Origin: Candidatus Saccharimonadota bacterium
GTDB taxonomy: Bacteria; Patescibacteriota; Saccharimonadia; Saccharimonadales; Saccharimonadaceae
Length of the DNA: 53,677 nt
Reading direction: 5' to 3'
NCBI GenBank assembly: GCA_009777625.1
Contig: WRLL01000005.1
Location: 1 to 53,677, forward strand
The position numbers were made by a program, and so were the translations under genes. The notes under the pieces are model-generated. The model was not told where the DNA came from. It searched no databases and saw nothing but the letters and a program-made list of their open reading frames with translations. This document shows, piece by piece, positions 33,563-42,040 of the stretch; position 1 is the first letter of the stretch; every line of letters starts with the position of its first letter.

Positions 33563-36007
33563 TTATAACTGGACTTTTTTGTAGAAAACCTGCTTGGCAA
33601 TTTCAGCTGCAACCAGGTAAGTCAGTACAATCAAACTGATCGAAATCATAACCGGCATGCTCGGCGTCGTAAAGCCAAAGAACGGCCCCAGCGACGAAAA
33701 GACCACTGCAACCGCGATCGTACAAACTGCCAACACGCTCAGCATCAGCGGCCACGACGGGCGCGAATGGATGAACGGCAGTCGCCGCGTGCGGATGATG
33801 TAGACGACGAATGTCTGCGTTAGCATCGACTCGATGAACCAGCCAGTCTGGAATTCGCTGGCGCCCAGGTGAAAGACCAGGAACAATGTCCCGAATGTGA
33901 TAAAGTCAAATACCGACGACAGCGGCCCAAACACCCACATGAATTTCTTGATTGATTTTAGATCCATGCGGCGCGGCTTGGCAATCATTTCTTTGTCGAC
34001 GGTGTCGGTCGGAATCGCCATTTGTGACGCGTCGTATAACAGATTGTTGAAAAGGATCTGCGGCGCTGTCATCGGCAGGAAAGGCAAGAACAAACTGGCA
34101 CCGGCCATCGAAAACATATTGCCAAAGTTCGAACTGAGGCTCATCATCAGATATTTCAAGGTGTTAGCAAAGGTCCGTCGGCCCTCAATGACGCCGGCGT
34201 TCAGCATGGCCAGGCTCTCGTTCATCAGGATCAGATCGGCTGTGTCCTTGGCGATGTCGACCGCGTTATTTACCGAGATTCCGATGTCGGCGGCGCGCAA
34301 ACTGGGTGCATCGTTTATGCCGTCGCCCAGATAACCCACGACATGGCCACGCGCCCGCAGAGCCTCGATAACCTTTAATTTTTGTTCAGGATTAACGCGC
34401 GCAAAGATCGTTACATCGTCGACCAATTTCTCCAATTTGAGCCGGTTCATTTTGGCAATTTCATCACCGGTCACGATGCTTTTGACCTCCAACTTCAAAT
34501 CATCGGCGACCTTGGCAGCGACTAGCGGATCATCACCGGTGATGATCTTGACCTCGATGCCGTTGTCGCGCAGGGCCAGCAGCGACTTCTCGGCCGAGCC
34601 TTTGGGCGGATCGACGAATGCGATAAAACCGGCGAATACCAAATCGGTTTCGTCGGCCGTCGAATAATCGCCATCTTTGTCGCCCTTGGTCATATTCTTG
34701 GTCGCGATGGCCAATACGCGAAAGCCGTCTCTGGACAAAGTCTCGTAATGTTTGGTAAGTTTGCCCAGCGCTGCGTCGGTCATGACTTTATTCTTGCCAT
34801 TGTCCTCGTACGAGTTGACGATTTTCAGCATTTCGTCAGGTGCGCCTTTAGAGATTAGAACCTCATGGCCGCCGGTTTTGACGACAACCGACTCGCGTTT
34901 GCGCTGAAAGTCAAACGGAATTTCTTGGACTAGTTTGTAGCCCTTCATGCTGAATTTGCGATATTTTAGGATCGCTGCGTCCAACGGATTTTCATACGCT
35001 GTCGAAAATTTGCAGGCCGTGTAAGCATATTGCAGCGCCACCTCGTCGTCAGTGCCAGCGAAATTTTCAGTTCGCGCCACAATAATACGGTTTTCGGTCA
35101 GCGTGCCGGTTTTGTCAGTACACAGCACGTCCATCGAACCGAAATTCTGAATCGCGCTGAGTTTTTTGACAATGACGCCTTTCTTGGCCATGGCCAGCGA
35201 ACCCTTAGTCAGATTAAGGGTGATGATCAAGGGAAGAAGCTCGGGCGTTAAGCCGATGGCCAGCGCAATCGAAAACAGCAACGCGTCGATCAAAGCGTTG
35301 TGACCCAGCAGAACGTTGAGTGCGAAAATCATCAACACCAACCCGAAAGTCAGCCGCGCGATCAACATCGAAAACCGTTTGATTTCGATGTCGAATTCGG
35401 TCGGCGTGGTTTTGCGCAGCGCCGCAGCGATCCGCGCGAACTGAGTTTGTGCGCCGGTCGCCGTCACGCGCATCGTACCAGCGCCAGAGGTCACGCTGCT
35501 GCCCAAATAAATCGTTTCGTCTATGTTTTTTAAGGCCGGAAAAGATTCGCCAGTTAGGGAACTTTCGTCCAATGTCAGATCGGTCGCCGCGATGATTTCG
35601 CCGTCGGCCGGAATCAACGACCCGGCGTCGAGTTCAATGATGTCGCCCGGCACGATGTCGGCCAGAGCTACGTTGCGGATTTTGTGGCTGCGCCAGACTT
35701 GGGCGAAAACGCGAACTTTCTTTTGCAGGCGATCAGCGGCCTTTTCCGACCGATAAGTGTTGACAAAATCCAGCGTCACTGACATCAACACAATGATCAT
35801 GATGATGACCATGCTCGGCACTTCGCCAAAGAAACCCGCCAGCAGAGCTGCCAAGATCAAAATTATTACCAGCGGATTTCGAAATCGCGATAGATAGGCA
35901 CGTATGCCAGTCATCTTTCGTTCCTTAATAACGGTGTTCGGGCCGTATTTGTCCAGACGTTTTGCTGCTTCGGCCAAGGTCAAACCTAAATCGCTAGCGT
36001 TTTCCAT
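33563..36007 (-). CDS. mgtA: Mg2+-importing P-type ATPase, MgtA/MgtB-like
   Basis: 814 residues from ATG 36007. The frame opens 24 codons further up, but a TGCTATAAT box sits six bases before this ATG, and MENASDLGLTLAEAAKRL is the expected N-terminus. A P3B-type cation pump: TM1-2, actuator domain with LTGES, PELLPLI in TM4, the phosphorylation site CTDKTGTLT preceded by NFGSMDVL (typical of MgtA), nucleotide-binding KGAPDEM, hinge GDGINDAPSL, and six C-terminal spans. It probably imports Mg2+ into the cell. It diverges from glutamate decarboxylase across a 40-base gap with overlapping -10 boxes. Confidence 0.88.
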   Translation of the reverse strand: MENASDLGLTLAEAAKRLDKYGPNTVIKERKMTGIRAYLSRFRNPLVIILILAALLAGFFGEVPSMVIIMIIVLMSVTLDFVNTYRSEKAADRLQKKVRVFAQVWRSHKIRNVALADIVPGDIIELDAGSLIPADGEIIAATDLTLDESSLTGESFPALKNIDETIYLGSSVTSGAGTMRVTATGAQTQFARIAAALRKTTPTEFDIEIKRFSMLIARLTFGLVLMIFALNVLLGHNALIDALLFSIALAIGLTPELLPLIITLNLTKGSLAMAKKGVIVKKLSAIQNFGSMDVLCTDKTGTLTENRIIVARTENFAGTDDEVALQYAYTACKFSTAYENPLDAAILKYRKFSMKGYKLVQEIPFDFQRKRESVVVKTGGHEVLISKGAPDEMLKIVNSYEDNGKNKVMTDAALGKLTKHYETLSRDGFRVLAIATKNMTKGDKDGDYSTADETDLVFAGFIAFVDPPKGSAEKSLLALRDNGIEVKIITGDDPLVAAKVADDLKLEVKSIVTGDEIAKMNRLKLEKLVDDVTIFARVNPEQKLKVIEALRARGHVVGYLGDGINDAPSLRAADIGISVNNAVDIAKDTADLILMNESLAMLNAGVIEGRRTFANTLKYLMMSLSSNFGNMFSMAGASLFLPFLPMTAPQILFNNLLYDASQMAIPTDTVDKEMIAKPRRMDLKSIKKFMWVFGPLSSVFDFITFGTLFLVFHLGASEFQTGWFIESMLTQTFVVYIIRTRRLPFIHSRPSWPLMLSVLAVCTIAVAVVFSSLGPFFGFTTPSMPVMISISLIVLTYLVAAEIAKQVFYKKVQL

Positions 36008-36009
36008 GA

Positions 36010-36022
36010 TATAATTATAGCA
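36010..36022. promoter_or_regulatory. overlapping divergent -10 boxes, mgtA and gad
   Basis: The sequence TATAATTATAGCA serves both strands. The plus -10 TATAAT is at 36010-36015. The minus -10 TATAAT is at 36014-36019 with a TGC extension (36020-36022). The minus start codon is six bases on, so mgtA is leaderless. The gad message has a leader of about 28 bases with AAGGAGG. Confidence 0.6.
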
Positions 36023-36047
36023 CGAAGTTTTTATTAAGGAGGCTGGG

Positions 36048-37418
36048 ATGAGCGATAATTCTGATAATCTGGAACTCAATCCGTTGTACGCTCAGCGCGA
36101 CGAACTGCGCAGCGTGCCACGCGGTAAACTGGGGCAGAAACCGATGCTGGCCGAATCGGCCTATCAGATCATTCACGACGAAGTCATGCTCGACGGCAAT
36201 TCGCGGCTGAATCTGGCGACCTTTGTCGGGACCTGGATGGACGATTACGCGCGGCGGCTCTACAGCGAGTCGTTCGACAAAAATATCATCGACAAGGACG
36301 AATATCCGCAAACCGCCCGTATCGAAGAATATTGTTTGCAAATGTTGGCCGATCTGTGGCACGCGCCAGATGCCAAGAAGCCGACTGGCACGTCGACGAC
36401 CGGTTCGTCTGAAGCCTGCATGCTGGCTGGTTTAGCGTTCAAAAGAAAATGGCAAAATGCTCGCCGCGCTTCTGGTCAAGATGTTTCAAAGCCAAACCTA
36501 GTCATGAGTTCGGCCGTCCAAGTTTGCTGGGAAAAATTCTGCAATTATTTTGATGTCGAACCGCGCTACGTGCCGATCAGCGACGAACATTCCGTGTTCG
36601 ACGGTGTCGATCTGGAAAAGTACGTTGACGAAAACACCATCGGCGTGGTGGCGATCATGGGCGTAACTTACACCGGCCGATACGAACCGGTCGAACAGAT
36701 CGCGGCCGCGCTGGATCAGATTCAAAACGACAAAGGGCTGAACATCCCGATTCACGTCGACGGCGCGTCAGGTGCGATGGTGGCGCCGTTTCTGCAGCCC
36801 GATCTGAATTGGGATTTTCGCCTGTCGCGTGTTAAATCAATCAATACGTCAGGGCACAAGTACGGCCTGGTTTATCCGGGAATCGGCTGGGTTCTTTGGC
36901 GCAACGCCAGCGATCTGCCCGAAGATTTAGTGTTCAAGGTTGATTACCTGGGCGGAGAAATGCCAACTTTCAGTCTGAACTTTTCGCGGCCCGGTGCGCA
37001 GGTGTTATTACAATACTATCTTTTCTTAAGACTAGGTTTTGAAGGATATAAGGAAGTCCAGCAGGCTTCGCAAACTGTGGCGAAAAAATTAGCCAAAGCC
37101 TTAACGGAATTTTCGCAGTTCAAAGTCATTAGCGACGGTTCCGATATCCCAGTCGTTGCTTGGACGAAAACCGACCAGAACAATTGGAGTCTTTACGACT
37201 TATCCGAAGAACTGCGCATCAACGGCTGGCAAGTTCCGGCCTATCAATTGCCGGCTAACCTGACCGAAACAACCGTTCAACGTATCGTCGTCCGAAACGG
37301 CCTGAGCATGGAGATGACCGATGATCTGATCGATGACATCCGCGAGGCCGTGAAAAAACTCGATCAATTGGATTGTCCGTTACCGGCAGAGCCAAAGAAA
37401 AAATCGTTCAAGCATTAA
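36048..37418 (+). CDS. gadB: glutamate decarboxylase, PLP-dependent
   Basis: 456 residues, close to the E. coli GadA/B length. It converts glutamate to GABA and CO2, consuming a proton. Seen: the N-terminal NPLYAQRDELRSVPR, substrate/PLP segment GTSTTGSSEACMLAG (about 111-125), HVDGASGAMVAPF with the PLP Asp, and the Schiff-base motif NTSGHKYGL with Lys about 271. The C-terminal segment that inhibits E. coli GadB at neutral pH is replaced by a Lys-rich end. AAGGAGG fixes the start. No glutamate/GABA antiporter gene is adjacent, so a role in acid resistance or in nitrogen/GABA metabolism is open. Confidence 0.93.
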   Translation: MSDNSDNLELNPLYAQRDELRSVPRGKLGQKPMLAESAYQIIHDEVMLDGNSRLNLATFVGTWMDDYARRLYSESFDKNIIDKDEYPQTARIEEYCLQMLADLWHAPDAKKPTGTSTTGSSEACMLAGLAFKRKWQNARRASGQDVSKPNLVMSSAVQVCWEKFCNYFDVEPRYVPISDEHSVFDGVDLEKYVDENTIGVVAIMGVTYTGRYEPVEQIAAALDQIQNDKGLNIPIHVDGASGAMVAPFLQPDLNWDFRLSRVKSINTSGHKYGLVYPGIGWVLWRNASDLPEDLVFKVDYLGGEMPTFSLNFSRPGAQVLLQYYLFLRLGFEGYKEVQQASQTVAKKLAKALTEFSQFKVISDGSDIPVVAWTKTDQNNWSLYDLSEELRINGWQVPAYQLPANLTETTVQRIVVRNGLSMEMTDDLIDDIREAVKKLDQLDCPLPAEPKKKSFKH

Positions 37419-37498
37419 GCAATATGTGACCCAATAGTTTCAAAAACTCTAAAACAAACTTTGCCTCAGAAGGAGCCACCGCTTGCTAAACACGACGC

Positions 37499-37537
37499 AA
37501 TTAAGGGAACAGCCATTGTTTTTTGTTTCCCCTTAAT
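37499..37537. terminator. terminator between gad and the hydrolase
   Basis: ATTAAGGGAACA pairs with TGTTTCCCCTTAAT across an about 12-base loop with a T-run, at the junction of two convergent genes. It overlaps the stop of the hydrolase gene. Confidence 0.55.
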
Positions 37538-38387
37538 CATTTTCATCAATAAATTTCACCACTGCTCTCTCGATCTTCTCCGAATGCCCGACCATTAAAT
37601 GCCCGCCGGTTTCAAAGAAAATAGAGGTTCTATTTGGAAAGCGTTTAACAGCTTGTTCGGTTTGCTCAAAACCCACTAGTTTATCGTCCTTTGCGGCAAG
37701 TATCAGCGTAGGAGCCTGTAAAGATTCGATTTTGTAATCATGGAAATTCCTCGCCATGTCCGGGTTGTTGATCGAAGCGTCTAGCGCCACACCCCTCTTT
37801 CTCTCGCTGATGGGGAGCATGCTGTAAATCGTCGACGGCTCCATCCCCATGATCGGCTCAAATAGGGGGCTGATCAAGAACATGGCGCAATCATTGACCA
37901 AGAACGATGGCGGCCCGGCGTATTCCGCATATTTCTCTGGCTTCTCGGTAAATGGCATCGCGGAGGAGAACAGAATCAGCCCCTTGACGCGTTCAGGATA
38001 ATCCAGCGCGAATCGAATCGCAATAGTGCCGCCGGCCGATTGGCCCAAGACGTAGACTTTGTCGATTCCTAATTTGTCCAATAATTCCACAAAAGCTTTG
38101 GCTTGCTCGGCCGGTGTACCATCTCCTTTGACATCGCTTCCCAGATAACCGAATCTAGAAGGAGCGACAATTCTATATTGCGAGCTGAAACTTTTGACGC
38201 TGTCATACGCCTGGTCGTAACCGCCAAAAATTCCGTGTACCGAAAGAATTGTTTCGCCTTCGCCTTTAACAACATAAGCCATTTCGCCGTAACTTAAATT
38301 TGCGGTCTGCGAGTTATAAGTTGCGAGACGTTCGCGGCTTTCGTTGACTGCGATATGGCATCTGATCCCTTGAACTAATAAATACAA
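37533..38387 (-). CDS. membrane-anchored alpha/beta hydrolase (start uncertain)
   Basis: The hydrolase domain has the oxyanion segment SVHGIFGG, the nucleophile elbow GQSAGG (Ser), an acid near ILAAKDDKL, and the catalytic His in GGHLMVGH, in the right order. The first usable start here is TTG at 38387, but it falls inside a hydrophobic helix. The frame stays open upstream to the end of tRNA-Val at about 38534 and encodes KAWYKRRYVLIIGLILSVIL, a basic patch and the first half of the helix. No ATG, GTG or TTG occurs in that stretch. An ATC at 38495 with AAAGG five bases upstream is a possible unusual start. It is likely an outer-face or membrane-bound esterase/peptidase-like enzyme; the substrate is unknown. 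Confidence 0.75.
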   Translation of the reverse strand: MYLLVQGIRCHIAVNESRERLATYNSQTANLSYGEMAYVVKGEGETILSVHGIFGGYDQAYDSVKSFSSQYRIVAPSRFGYLGSDVKGDGTPAEQAKAFVELLDKLGIDKVYVLGQSAGGTIAIRFALDYPERVKGLILFSSAMPFTEKPEKYAEYAGPPSFLVNDCAMFLISPLFEPIMGMEPSTIYSMLPISERKRGVALDASINNPDMARNFHDYKIESLQAPTLILAAKDDKLVGFEQTEQAVKRFPNRTSIFFETGGHLMVGHSEKIERAVVKFIDEND

Positions 38388-38533
38388 TAAAATGACAGAC
38401 AGAATGAGTCCAATGATAAGTACATAACGACGTTTGTACCAGGCCTTCTTTGTCTTTTTCGCCTGTGGTTTCGCCGTATTGGAAAGCTCTATGATTTTAC
38501 CTTTCGTTAATCCAAGCGGAAAATTTTCTGAAA

Positions 38534-38610
38534 TGGTGAGTTTGAAGGGACTCGAACCCCCGACCTCTGCCGTGTGAAGGCAGCGCTCTAGCCAGCTGAG
38601 CTACAAACTC
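38534..38610 (-). tRNA. tRNA-Val(CAC)
   Basis: The minus strand starts GAGTTTGTAGCTCAGCTGG, has anticodon loop TTCACAC (anticodon CAC) in a GCC/GGC stem, T-arm GGGGGTTCGAGTCCC, acceptor partner CAAACTC, discriminator A and an encoded CCA. It lies between SOD and the anchored hydrolase on the same strand. Confidence 0.95.
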
Positions 38611-38619
38611 ATCGTAAAC

Positions 38620-38628
38620 ATTTTATCA
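38620..38628 (-). promoter_or_regulatory. extended -10 of tRNA-Val(CAC) overlapping the SOD stop
   Basis: Minus-strand TGATAAAAT (hexamer 38620-38625). The TGA is the stop codon of the SOD gene. The same motif precedes tRNA-Val(UAC). Confidence 0.5.
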
Positions 38629-39345
38629 ATCTTCTATCCTGGTTGCAAATCGCGCCGCGGCAAAATCCCAATCGACGTGCTCCCACCAAGCCTTGACATA
38701 ATCCGCCCGGGCCCATTTGTAATCCAGATAATAAGCATGTTCCCAGACATCCAGCCCAATAACCTCAGCATCCTTTGGCAAATCCTGTCGCGGCGTAGCC
38801 GCAATCGAAAGATCCTCGAGCAGCCAAACCCAGCCTGAACCAAACAAACCAACAGCCGCCTTCTCAAATTCATCGACGAAATTTTGGAAAGTTCCATATT
38901 TCGCATTCAACTTCTCAGCCAATTCACCGACCGGCTGGCCATCCGAATGCGGCGTCAACATCCGCCAAAAACCAGCGTGATTAAAATGTCCGCCGCCCTG
39001 ATTAATCAAAGCATGACGCAAATCCTCTGGAATCTTTTCGTCCAAACGACCTTTTCGAATATCATTAAGAAGCTGCGCCAAGCACGAATATTCCGGATAA
39101 ATTCCCGCGTCGGCAATTGTCGGCAGTCCCTTCATACCCAATTTTTCCAAAGTTTCCTCAGGGGCGAAATCGCCATTCGATCCAAAATACTCCGCTCGCA
39201 CATCAGCCGGCAACTGCTCGACCGCCGCATTCAACTTGTCAACATAAGTCTGATGATGGTGATCGTGATGCGCCTGCATCGTTGCCTCTGACACCCACGG
39301 CGCTAGCGCCGCGTAGCCGTACGTCAATTCCGGTAGTTTGAACAT
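38626..39345 (-). CDS. sodA: Fe/Mn superoxide dismutase
   Basis: 239 residues. It converts superoxide to oxygen and peroxide in the cytoplasm. Metal ligands are visible: His26 in MQAHHDHHHQTYVDKLN, His in NQGGGHFNHAGFW, and Asp/His in DVWEHAYYLDYKW. The GGGHFNH form and the Gln before it leave the metal choice (Fe, Mn or either) open. It is longer than the usual about 200 residues owing to an insert around residues 52-95 (EYFGSNGDFAPEETLEKLG). AGGAGGG eight bases upstream fixes the start. It suggests at least periodic exposure to oxygen. Confidence 0.93.
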   Translation of the reverse strand: MFKLPELTYGYAALAPWVSEATMQAHHDHHHQTYVDKLNAAVEQLPADVRAEYFGSNGDFAPEETLEKLGMKGLPTIADAGIYPEYSCLAQLLNDIRKGRLDEKIPEDLRHALINQGGGHFNHAGFWRMLTPHSDGQPVGELAEKLNAKYGTFQNFVDEFEKAAVGLFGSGWVWLLEDLSIAATPRQDLPKDAEVIGLDVWEHAYYLDYKWARADYVKAWWEHVDWDFAAARFATRIED

Positions 39346-39387
39346 TTTGCCCTCCTATTTCATAACCATTTTATCACAAAAAGAAAA

Positions 39388-39413
39388 CCGCTGTCAGAAC
39401 AGGATAACAGCGG
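39388..39413 (-). terminator. terminator of the 101-residue gene
   Basis: CCGCTGT (39388-39394) pairs with ACAGCGG (39407-39413), seven perfect pairs. On the minus strand it is followed by TTTTCTTTTT, upstream of SOD. Confidence 0.8.
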
Positions 39414-39440
39414 CAAGAAAATGTATCTGATAAACAAGAA

Positions 39441-39746
39441 CTACGGTGCGGGTTCAAAGTAAGTGCCAGTTGCCCAGATTTCGTTAAATACGTCATATAG
39501 ACGACCAGATGGATCAGTTAGAATTCCGTGCTCAACTATCCTGGCGTTTCGGCTTAATTCGTCTTCTTCTGCTTGGCTCAACGCACCCGCCTCTTCTTTC
39601 TTTAGTGAAAGGCTTCTAAATGTTTTGGCGGCTTCAAGCCATTGTTTATCAATCTCTCTCGTTGCTGAGTAATTACCGATTCCGTCATTTCGGTCCGATT
39701 GAGCTGATGGGTCGTTATAGCCAGCACTGCTTATTCCTAGCTCCAT
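39441..39746 (-). CDS. 101-residue hydrophilic protein
   Basis: The start at ATG 39746 (MELGISSAGYNDPSAQSD) is chosen over an upstream TTG because AAAGGATTTTT precedes it. The protein is charged and helical in the middle (QWLEAAKTFRSLSLKKEE), with no signal or membrane span. It has its own terminator, so it is an independent unit on the same strand as SOD. No family is recognised. Confidence 0.6.
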   Translation of the reverse strand: MELGISSAGYNDPSAQSDRNDGIGNYSATREIDKQWLEAAKTFRSLSLKKEEAGALSQAEEDELSRNARIVEHGILTDPSGRLYDVFNEIWATGTYFEPAP

Positions 39747-39855
39747 AAAAATCCTTTCTTGTTCCGAATTTTTCCACAAAAATGTATTTCATAAAAACAC
39801 ATCTGAAAATTTTAACTCTGTTATTGTAACATAAGTTGTATAAAGATGCAAGTTT

Positions 39856-39892
39856 TGGTATAATCCTAGTCAAGGAGCGTCGCTCGTATAAT
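39856..39892 (+). promoter_or_regulatory. two -10 boxes upstream of typA
   Basis: An extended TGGTATAAT (hexamer 39859-39864) and a second TATAAT (39887-39892). Either can drive typA; an AGAGGG site lies between the second box and ATG 39911. A small GAGCG/CGCTC hairpin lies between the two. Confidence 0.5.
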
Positions 39893-39910
39893 CAGAGGGC
39901 GCAAATTTTT

Positions 39911-41731
39911 ATGCTAGAACCAGATAAAATCCGCAACATAGCGATCATCGCCCACGTTGACCACGGCAAAACCACCTTGGTCGATGGGCTATTGAAGCAA
40001 TCTAATACTTTCCGCGACAATTCGGCCGAAATGGCCCAGCAACTGATCATGGACAGCGGCGACCAGGAAAGGGAACGGGGTATCACGATCACCGCCAAAA
40101 CCACCGCGATTCGGTTTGGCGATTACAAAATCAACATCATCGACACGCCGGGCCACGCCGATTTCAGCGGCGAAGTCGAGCGAACTTTGCAGATGGCAGA
40201 CGGTGTTTTGTTGGTCGTTGACGCCGCCGAAGGTCCAATGCCGCAGACGAAATTCGTTCTGTCCAAGGCGTTGCAGCTGGGCCTGAAACCGATCGTCGTT
40301 ATCAACAAAATCGACAAACCAGCCCGCCGAATCCAGGAAGTCGAAAACGAAGTCAGCGATCTGTTTTTGGAACTTGCGACCGAAGATTCACAACTGGATT
40401 ACCCGATTTATTTCGCCGTGGCACGCGCCGGCAAAAGCTGGAATTCAATGCCCGACAATGTTGACGAGCACGCCGACCTGACGCCGATTTTCGAAGCGAT
40501 TGTTTCTGAAATCCCAGCACCAGATGTCGAAGTTGATGGACCATTCCAAATGTTGATTACTTCTTTGCAATATGACAATTTCCTCGGTAAGTATGCGATC
40601 GGCAAGATCGCGCAGGGTGTGGCTAAAAGCGGTTCGGCGGTGAGTTTGATTAACGGCGAAATCGTCACCGCGGCCAAAATCGACAAACTTTTCACCTACC
40701 AAGGCCTGGCAAAATCAGAGGTTAAAGAAGCTGGCGCCGGCGACATCGTGGCTATTGTCGGCGCGACCACAGCCGGCATCGGCGAAACCTTGGCCGACGC
40801 GAACCAGCCCGAAGCCTTGCCGACCATCCAAATCGAACCACCTACTATCAGCGTCTACTTGGGCCCGAACACTTCGCCGTTCAAGGGCCGTGAAGGCGAA
40901 TTCACCACCTCGCGCCAAATCGGCGAAAGACTGAACAGGGAACTCGAAACCAACGTCGCGCTGAAGGTCGAACCCAGCGGCATCGGCTTCACCATCAGCG
41001 GCCGCGGCGAATTGCACCTGTCGGTCCTGATGGAAAGCCTGCGTCGCGAAGGCTACGAATTCGAAGTCGGCCGCCCGCAAGTCGTCCTGAAAGAAGAAAA
41101 CGGTCAAAAACTTGAGCCAGTCGAAGAAGTCTTCGTCGAGGTCGCGCCCGAATTCGCCGGTGCTGTCGCCCAAGAATTCGGCACCCGTCATGCGGAACTT
41201 CTTGGTCAAGAAACGACGACGCAGGGAACTTTGCGGTCGAATTACCGAATCGCCACGCGCGGGCTGATCGGTATGCGAAACATTTTACTGACAGCGACCA
41301 AAGGTACTTTGATCATGAATTCTTTGCCGGCCGGTTATCAGCAACTCGGCGCGAAACTGACAAACCTGCGAAACGGCACATTGATCGCCAGCGAAACCGG
41401 AACCAGCACGCCGTACGCCCTGGCCAACGCCGAATCGCGCGGCGAATTCTTCATCCCGCCCAGCGTCGAAGTTTACGCCGGTCAAATCGTCGGCCTGAAC
41501 GCGCGCAAAGAAGACTTGGAAATCAACGTTACCAAGGCCAAAAACCTGACCAACATGCGATCGAAATCGTCGGACGGCACAGTGCAACTTACGCCTTATA
41601 CTGACCTCAGTTTGGAGCAATGTTTGGATTTCATTAACGACGACGAACTGTTGGAAATCACGCCGAAAAATCTGCGGCTCAGGAAAAGCGAACTCGACCC
41701 AAACCAGCGCAAACGACAAAGTCGCGCGTGA
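39911..41731 (+). CDS. typA: ribosome-associated GTPase TypA/BipA
   Basis: 606 residues from ATG 39911. The frame opens 25 codons earlier, but [20 protein letters not shown] is the family N-terminus. A translational GTPase that binds the 70S ribosome. The G domain contains AHVDHGKTT (P-loop), RGITI (switch), DTPGHADF and NKID. EF-G-like domains III and V follow, then the BipA-specific C-terminal domain with RGLIGMRN and [10 protein letters not shown]. Length matches the family (about 605-615). It may help ribosome assembly or translation under stress. Confidence 0.95.
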   Translation: MLEPDKIRNIAIIAHVDHGKTTLVDGLLKQSNTFRDNSAEMAQQLIMDSGDQERERGITITAKTTAIRFGDYKINIIDTPGHADFSGEVERTLQMADGVLLVVDAAEGPMPQTKFVLSKALQLGLKPIVVINKIDKPARRIQEVENEVSDLFLELATEDSQLDYPIYFAVARAGKSWNSMPDNVDEHADLTPIFEAIVSEIPAPDVEVDGPFQMLITSLQYDNFLGKYAIGKIAQGVAKSGSAVSLINGEIVTAAKIDKLFTYQGLAKSEVKEAGAGDIVAIVGATTAGIGETLADANQPEALPTIQIEPPTISVYLGPNTSPFKGREGEFTTSRQIGERLNRELETNVALKVEPSGIGFTISGRGELHLSVLMESLRREGYEFEVGRPQVVLKEENGQKLEPVEEVFVEVAPEFAGAVAQEFGTRHAELLGQETTTQGTLRSNYRIATRGLIGMRNILLTATKGTLIMNSLPAGYQQLGAKLTNLRNGTLIASETGTSTPYALANAESRGEFFIPPSVEVYAGQIVGLNARKEDLEINVTKAKNLTNMRSKSSDGTVQLTPYTDLSLEQCLDFINDDELLEITPKNLRLRKSELDPNQRKRQSRA

Positions 41732-41754
41732 TTACAGCTACGATCTCAAGACGC

Positions 41755-41831
41755 GTCATTCTGGGCTTGTCCCAGAATCTAATTAGTTAACAATCATTAT
41801 TCATTGGATCCTGAAACAAGTTCAGGATGAC
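41755..41831. repeat. palindromic repeat, two-hairpin element
   Basis: It starts GTCATTCTGGGCTTGTC and ends TTCAGGATGAC. It consists of two hairpins, TTCTGGG/CCCAGAA and ATCCTGAA/TTCAGGAT, inside an outer imperfect inverted repeat GTCAT/ATGAC. It lies just after typA. A related copy sits inside the P-type ATPase gene at 43964-44030. It belongs to the widespread class of small palindromic repeats with GTCAT...ATGAC ends. Confidence 0.65.
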
Positions 41832-41855
41832 ACTCGGGAGCTCAGAGATTCAAAC

Positions 41856-41912
41856 TTACTTAACCTTAACTCGAACGTAACTTCCGGCGTAACTAACTTT
41901 AATTTTTGCCAT
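41856..41912 (-). CDS. possible 18-residue basic peptide
   Basis: On the minus strand, CAAGGAGGAGAA precedes an ATG that opens MAKIKVSYAGSYVRVKVK and a TAA stop. An extended -10 (TGCTAAACT) with a TTGTAT -35 lies about 50 bases upstream. The near-perfect ribosome site and promoter make it a credible micro-gene. Its alternating basic/hydrophobic residues suggest a beta strand or nucleic-acid contact. No family is recognised. Confidence 0.45.
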   Translation of the reverse strand: MAKIKVSYAGSYVRVKVK

Positions 41913-42004
41913 TTCTCCTCCTTGTATTTTTGTATCGCCCACCACGAATTATTTTTAGTTTAGCACAAGCATTTTGCAAATACAAGTCAAAAGTACACGA
42001 TACT

Positions 42005-42033
42005 ATTTGCGGGGGGGGGCGATGTGCTACAAT
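42005..42033 (+). promoter_or_regulatory. AEC-gene promoter with a G9 run in the spacer
   Basis: An extended -10 TGCTACAAT (hexamer 42028-42033), seven bases before ATG 42041. A run of nine G (42011-42019) lies between it and the -35 region (TTTGCG/TTGCGG around 42006-42012). The -35 is weak, and its spacing depends on the length of the G run. Confidence 0.5.
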
Positions 42034-42040
42034 GTGAGTC

